Positions 3,338 through 6,034 of a stretch of DNA of 6,034 bases are shown piece by piece. Location: the NCBI GenBank assembly GCA_900772575.1, contig CAAHEN010000062.1:1-6034 (forward strand), given 5' to 3'. Source of the DNA: Bacteroidaceae bacterium. Its GTDB lineage: Bacteria; Bacteroidota; Bacteroidia; Bacteroidales; Bacteroidaceae. The position numbers and the translations under genes are program-made. Every line of letters starts with the position of its first letter. The first letter of the stretch is position 1. The notes under the pieces were generated by a model. It was not told the DNA's origin and did not search any database. It saw nothing but the letters and a program-made list of their open reading frames with translations.

Positions 3338-5836
3338 ATGAAACGCCAACTCCTCATACTCGCCGCCGGCCTGGCGCTCACCGCCACAGCGCAGCGCAGC
3401 GCCGACCACGTCATCTGGTTCGACCGCCCGACAAGTCTCGCCGGACGCGCCGTGTGGTTCGGCGGACACCCCGAACGCTACCCCGACGGCAAGGCTCCCG
3501 TCAACGCCGGCGACGGTGCCGTCAACCCCGACCCGGAATGGGAGCGGCGCTCCCTGCCGCTGGGCAACGGCAGCATCGGCGCCAACCTCTTCGGCTCGAT
3601 CCCCGTGGAGCGGCTGACGCTCAACGAGAAGACTCTGTGGCGCGGCGGTCCCGCTACCGGACACGGCAGTGACAAGGGCACCGCGCGCGGCGCGGCCCAC
3701 TACTGGGACGTCAACAAGAACGGCGCCGCCGTCCTGCCCGAGATACGCCAGGCCTTCACGGACGGCGACTGGGAACGCGCCGCCCGTCTGACGACCGACA
3801 ACTTCGTCAGCGACGTACCCTATGAGGCCACTGGCGAGGAGGAGTTCCGCTTCGGCAGTTTCACCACCCTGGGCGAGCTCTGCATCGAGACCGGCATCGA
3901 CTCCGCCGCCACAAGCGGCTACCGCCGGGCGCTCTCGCTCGACTCGGCCCTGGCCACCGTCAGTTTCGACTATGGCGGCACACGCTATGAGCGCCGCGCC
4001 TTCATCTCCTATCCCGACAACGCGCTCGTCGTCCGCTTCAGCGCCAGTCGCAAGGGACAGCAGAACCTGCGCCTCTCCTACAGCCCCAACCCCGTCAGCA
4101 CAGGCCGCTTCACCGCCGACGGCACAGACGCCCTCTGCTACACCGGAGCGCTCGACAACAACGGCATGCGCTACGCCGTGCGCATCAAGGCCATCGCCGA
4201 GAGCGGCCGCGTCAGTGTCAGCGGAGACCGCCTCTGCATCGACGGCGCCGACGCCGTCACCTTCATCCTGACCGCCGACACCGACTACAAGCCCAACTAC
4301 GACCCCGACTTCAACGACCCCAAGGCCTACGTCGGCGTCGACCCCGACGCCACCACCGCCGACTGGCTCAGGCTGGCCGCGCGAAAAGGCTACAAGCACC
4401 TGCTCCGCGACCACTGTAAAGACTATGCCGCCCTCTTCGGCCGCGTGGACTTCCGGATAGACGGCGGCACGGCTGACACGGCCCTGCCCACAGCAGACCG
4501 TCTGGCAGCCTACCGCAAAGGCGCCACAGACCATGCGCTCGAGACCCTCTATTACCAATATGGCCGCTACCTCCTCATCGCCTCGTCGCGCCCGGGCAAC
4601 CTGCCTGCCAACCTGCAGGGCATCTGGCACAACAATGTCGACGGGCCGTGGCGCGTGGACTACCACAACAACATCAACCTGCAGATGAACTACTGGCCTG
4701 CCCTGCCGACCGCCCTCACGGAGTGCGCACAGCCGCTGACCGACTTCATCCGCCTGCTTGAGAAACCCGGACGCGCCACTGCCAAGGCCTACTGGGGGGC
4801 ACGCGGCTGGGCAGCCGGCATCTCGGCCAACATCTTCGGTTTCACCGCACCGCTCGAGGGCCGCGACATGTCGTGGAACTACAACCCGATGGCCTCGTCG
4901 TGGCTCGCCACACACCTTTGGGACTACTACGACTTCACCCGCGACACCGACTTCCTGCGGCAGGTGGCCTACCCGCTCATCAAAGGTTGCGTCGAGTTTT
5001 CACAAGACTTCCTCTGGCACCGCCCCGACGGCAGTTACACCGCCGCCCCGAGCACCTCGCCCGAGCATGGCCCCATCGATGAGGGCACGACGTTCACCCA
5101 CGCCGTCGTCCGCGACATTCTCGACGCCGCCATCCGCGCCGCCGGCGTGCTCGGCGTCGACACCGAAGAGGCGGCGGGCTGGAAAGAGGTGCTCGACCAC
5201 CTGGCCCCCTACCGCATCGGCCGCTACGGCCAGCTCATGGAGTGGAGCCGCGACATCGACGACCCCAAGGACCAGCACCGCCACGTCAACCACCTCTACG
5301 GCCTGCACCCCGGGCACTCCATCTCGCCCCTGACCACGCCCGAGCTCGCCGCCGCCTCCCGTGTCGTGCTCGAACACCGCGGCGACGGCGCCACCGGCTG
5401 GAGCATGGGATGGAAGCTCAACCAGTGGGCCCGCCTGCACAACGGCAACCACTCCTACGTGCTCTACGGCAACTTGCTCAAGAACGGCACCGCAGACAAC
5501 CTCTGGGACATGCACCCACCCTTCCAGATTGACGGCAACTTCGGCGGTACGGCCGGCGTCACCGAAATGCTGCTCCAGAGCCATGCCGGCTGCATCGACC
5601 TCCTGCCTGCGCTCCCCGACGCCTGGGCCTCCGGCCACATCACCGGCCTCCGGGCCCGCGGCAACTTCGGCGTCGACATCGCCTGGACCGGCGGACGGCT
5701 GAAGGAGGCCGTCATCACCTCGGGCAGCGGCGAGAAATGCATTGTCCGCTACGGCAGCGACACGCTCACCTTCAACACCAAGCGCGGCAAGCGCTACGTC
5801 ATCGCCTTCGACGGTGACCACCTGACGCTCCGCTGA
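3338..5836 (+). CDS. Exported GH95 glycoside hydrolase (alpha-L-fucosidase / alpha-L-galactosidase family)
   Basis: An 832-residue protein of usual GH95 length. MKRQLLILAAGLALTATAQ is a type I signal peptide, with likely cleavage after A18; there is no lipobox Cys, so a soluble periplasmic enzyme is expected. Domains: N-terminal beta-sandwich (about 24-300, with SLPLGNGSIGANLFG at 72-86 and LTLNEKTLWRGGP at 93-105), linker, (alpha/alpha)6 catalytic domain (about 385-745), C-terminal beta domain. The expected inverting GH95 active site is present: N445 and N447 in HNNINLQMNYWPA, the general acid E576 in PSTSPEHGP, and D732 in FQIDGNFGG. These are read as equivalents of N421, N423, E566 and D766 of Bifidobacterium AfcA. 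Residues 30-70 form an extended insert between WFDRP and SLPLGNG. GH95 includes alpha-1,2-L-fucosidases and alpha-L-galactosidases, and I cannot separate these from sequence alone. It lies 41 nt after the HIT gene, and I see no good promoter in that gap. Confidence 0.95.
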   Translation: MKRQLLILAAGLALTATAQRSADHVIWFDRPTSLAGRAVWFGGHPERYPDGKAPVNAGDGAVNPDPEWERRSLPLGNGSIGANLFGSIPVERLTLNEKTLWRGGPATGHGSDKGTARGAAHYWDVNKNGAAVLPEIRQAFTDGDWERAARLTTDNFVSDVPYEATGEEEFRFGSFTTLGELCIETGIDSAATSGYRRALSLDSALATVSFDYGGTRYERRAFISYPDNALVVRFSASRKGQQNLRLSYSPNPVSTGRFTADGTDALCYTGALDNNGMRYAVRIKAIAESGRVSVSGDRLCIDGADAVTFILTADTDYKPNYDPDFNDPKAYVGVDPDATTADWLRLAARKGYKHLLRDHCKDYAALFGRVDFRIDGGTADTALPTADRLAAYRKGATDHALETLYYQYGRYLLIASSRPGNLPANLQGIWHNNVDGPWRVDYHNNINLQMNYWPALPTALTECAQPLTDFIRLLEKPGRATAKAYWGARGWAAGISANIFGFTAPLEGRDMSWNYNPMASSWLATHLWDYYDFTRDTDFLRQVAYPLIKGCVEFSQDFLWHRPDGSYTAAPSTSPEHGPIDEGTTFTHAVVRDILDAAIRAAGVLGVDTEEAAGWKEVLDHLAPYRIGRYGQLMEWSRDIDDPKDQHRHVNHLYGLHPGHSISPLTTPELAAASRVVLEHRGDGATGWSMGWKLNQWARLHNGNHSYVLYGNLLKNGTADNLWDMHPPFQIDGNFGGTAGVTEMLLQSHAGCIDLLPALPDAWASGHITGLRARGNFGVDIAWTGGRLKEAVITSGSGEKCIVRYGSDTLTFNTKRGKRYVIAFDGDHLTLR

Positions 5837-5851
5837 GCCTGCCGCAATGCC

Positions 5852-5917
5852 ATCCGGCAAAATAACCGGGTACGCGCCTCCCGGAAAATACGTGCCCGGT
5901 TATTTTGCCAGACGGAT
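5852..5917 (+). terminator. Long hairpin after the GH95 gene
   Basis: Left arm 5856-5874 pairs with 5891-5909 over 19 positions (18 Watson-Crick, one G-T), loop of 16 nt. atcc (5852-5855) with ggat (5914-5917) extends the stem past a four-base bulge. The stem starts 15 nt after the GH95 stop. It lacks a free T-run (the Ts are inside the stem), so it may act as a 3' stabiliser or processing point as much as a terminator. The inner ccggg (5866-5870) can pair instead with cccgg at 5880-5884. Confidence 0.65.
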
Positions 5918-5934
5918 AAAAATTCTTACCTTTG
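5904..5934 (+). promoter_or_regulatory. Promoter of the CAU tRNA gene
   Basis: TTTG at 5904-5907, a 19-nt spacer and TACCTTTG at 5927-5934 give a perfect Bacteroides -33/-7 promoter. Transcription should begin near 5939, leaving about 23 nt of 5' leader for RNase P to remove. The -33 TTTG lies in the right arm of the preceding hairpin. Confidence 0.8.
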
Positions 5935-5961
5935 CACCCCGAGGACGACAAGCGCCTCACC

Positions 5962-6034
5962 GGACTTGTAGCTCAGTTGGTTAGAGCAACAGACTCATAA
6001 TCTGGAGGTCCTAGGTTCAAGCCCTAGCTGGTCC
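5962..6034 (+). tRNA. tRNA with CAU anticodon (tRNA-Met elongator, or tRNA-Ile2), cut one base short
   Basis: The cloverleaf reads: acceptor 5962-5968 with 6028-6034; D stem gctc (5971-5974) with gagc (5984-5987); anticodon stem 5989-5993 with 6001-6005; loop CTCATAA (5994-6000) with anticodon CAT at 5996-5998; 5-nt variable loop (6006-6010); T stem ctagg with cctag (6011-6015, 6023-6027) and loop TTCAAGC. The 73 nt reach position 72; the discriminator base and any encoded CCA lie outside the window. Oddities are a T-T mismatch at the sixth acceptor pair, a T-G pair at the fifth, and an A-G mismatch at the first anticodon-stem pair. CAU with a CTCATAA loop is shared by elongator Met and by the tRNA-Ile2 that TilS modifies at C34. 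The missing initiator features (no three G-C pairs at the anticodon stem end) argue against fMet. Confidence 0.92.

Noticed and set aside
3035..4915. A 626-codon open frame on the minus strand, antisense to the HIT and GH95 genes
   Set aside because: Its product is a low-complexity Val/Gly/Ala/Asp-rich string with no domain, as expected when the complement of GC-rich, codon-biased genes avoids stops. The + strand frames are unmistakable conserved proteins.
1..6034. CRISPR array, insertion sequence, prophage, toxin-antitoxin or defence system
   Set aside because: No regularly spaced repeats, transposase, integrase, nuclease or small toxin-like pair is seen in any frame. The only tandem repeat has two copies without spacers.

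Overview
The window reads as chromosomal DNA from a GC-rich member of the Bacteroidales. The evidence is the promoter style: perfect TAnnTTTG -7 boxes, two of them with a TTTG -33 box exactly 19 nt upstream. There are no clear Shine-Dalgarno sequences, and the GreA and HIT proteins have the sequence style of Bacteroides/Prevotella orthologues. Prevotellaceae is my best guess at family level, with low confidence. All recognisable genes lie on the + strand.

Layout. (1) Positions 2-157 hold the last 51 codons of a probable murG. (2) Positions 158-726 are a gene-poor spacer packed with inverted repeats. They include an 84-nt nested dyad, a promoter that runs straight into a perfect 30-bp palindrome, a second long dyad, and the promoter of the next operon. 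(3) Positions 727-1974 hold a two-gene membrane operon: a TSUP (TauE/SafE-type) permease followed 9 nt later by a small DUF1634 membrane protein. (4) Positions 1975-2401 are a spacer with a two-copy 23-nt tandem repeat, a possible terminator, and two promoters for the next unit. (5) Positions 2402-3296 hold greA (transcript cleavage factor) and, 25 nt later, a HIT-family hydrolase gene. (6) Positions 3338-5836 hold an exported GH95 glycoside hydrolase (alpha-L-fucosidase/alpha-L-galactosidase family), 41 nt after the HIT gene. (7) A long hairpin follows, overlapping the promoter of a CAU-anticodon tRNA that runs off the end of the window one base short of its discriminator.

Working together: the permease and the DUF1634 protein are a recurring partner pair and probably act together in exporting or importing a small, possibly sulfur-containing, anion. 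greA and the HIT gene are housekeeping functions. The GH95 enzyme would act in the periplasm on fucosylated or L-galactosylated glycans, but no SusC/SusD pair, regulator or other glycosidase accompanies it here.

I did not find a new defence, mobile or secretion system. The parts least explained by ordinary annotation are the intergenic structures: the dyad-rich murG spacer, hairpins placed at the predicted 5' ends of transcripts, the 23-nt tandem repeat, a possibly leaderless greA transcript, and the shared terminator/promoter segment before the tRNA.
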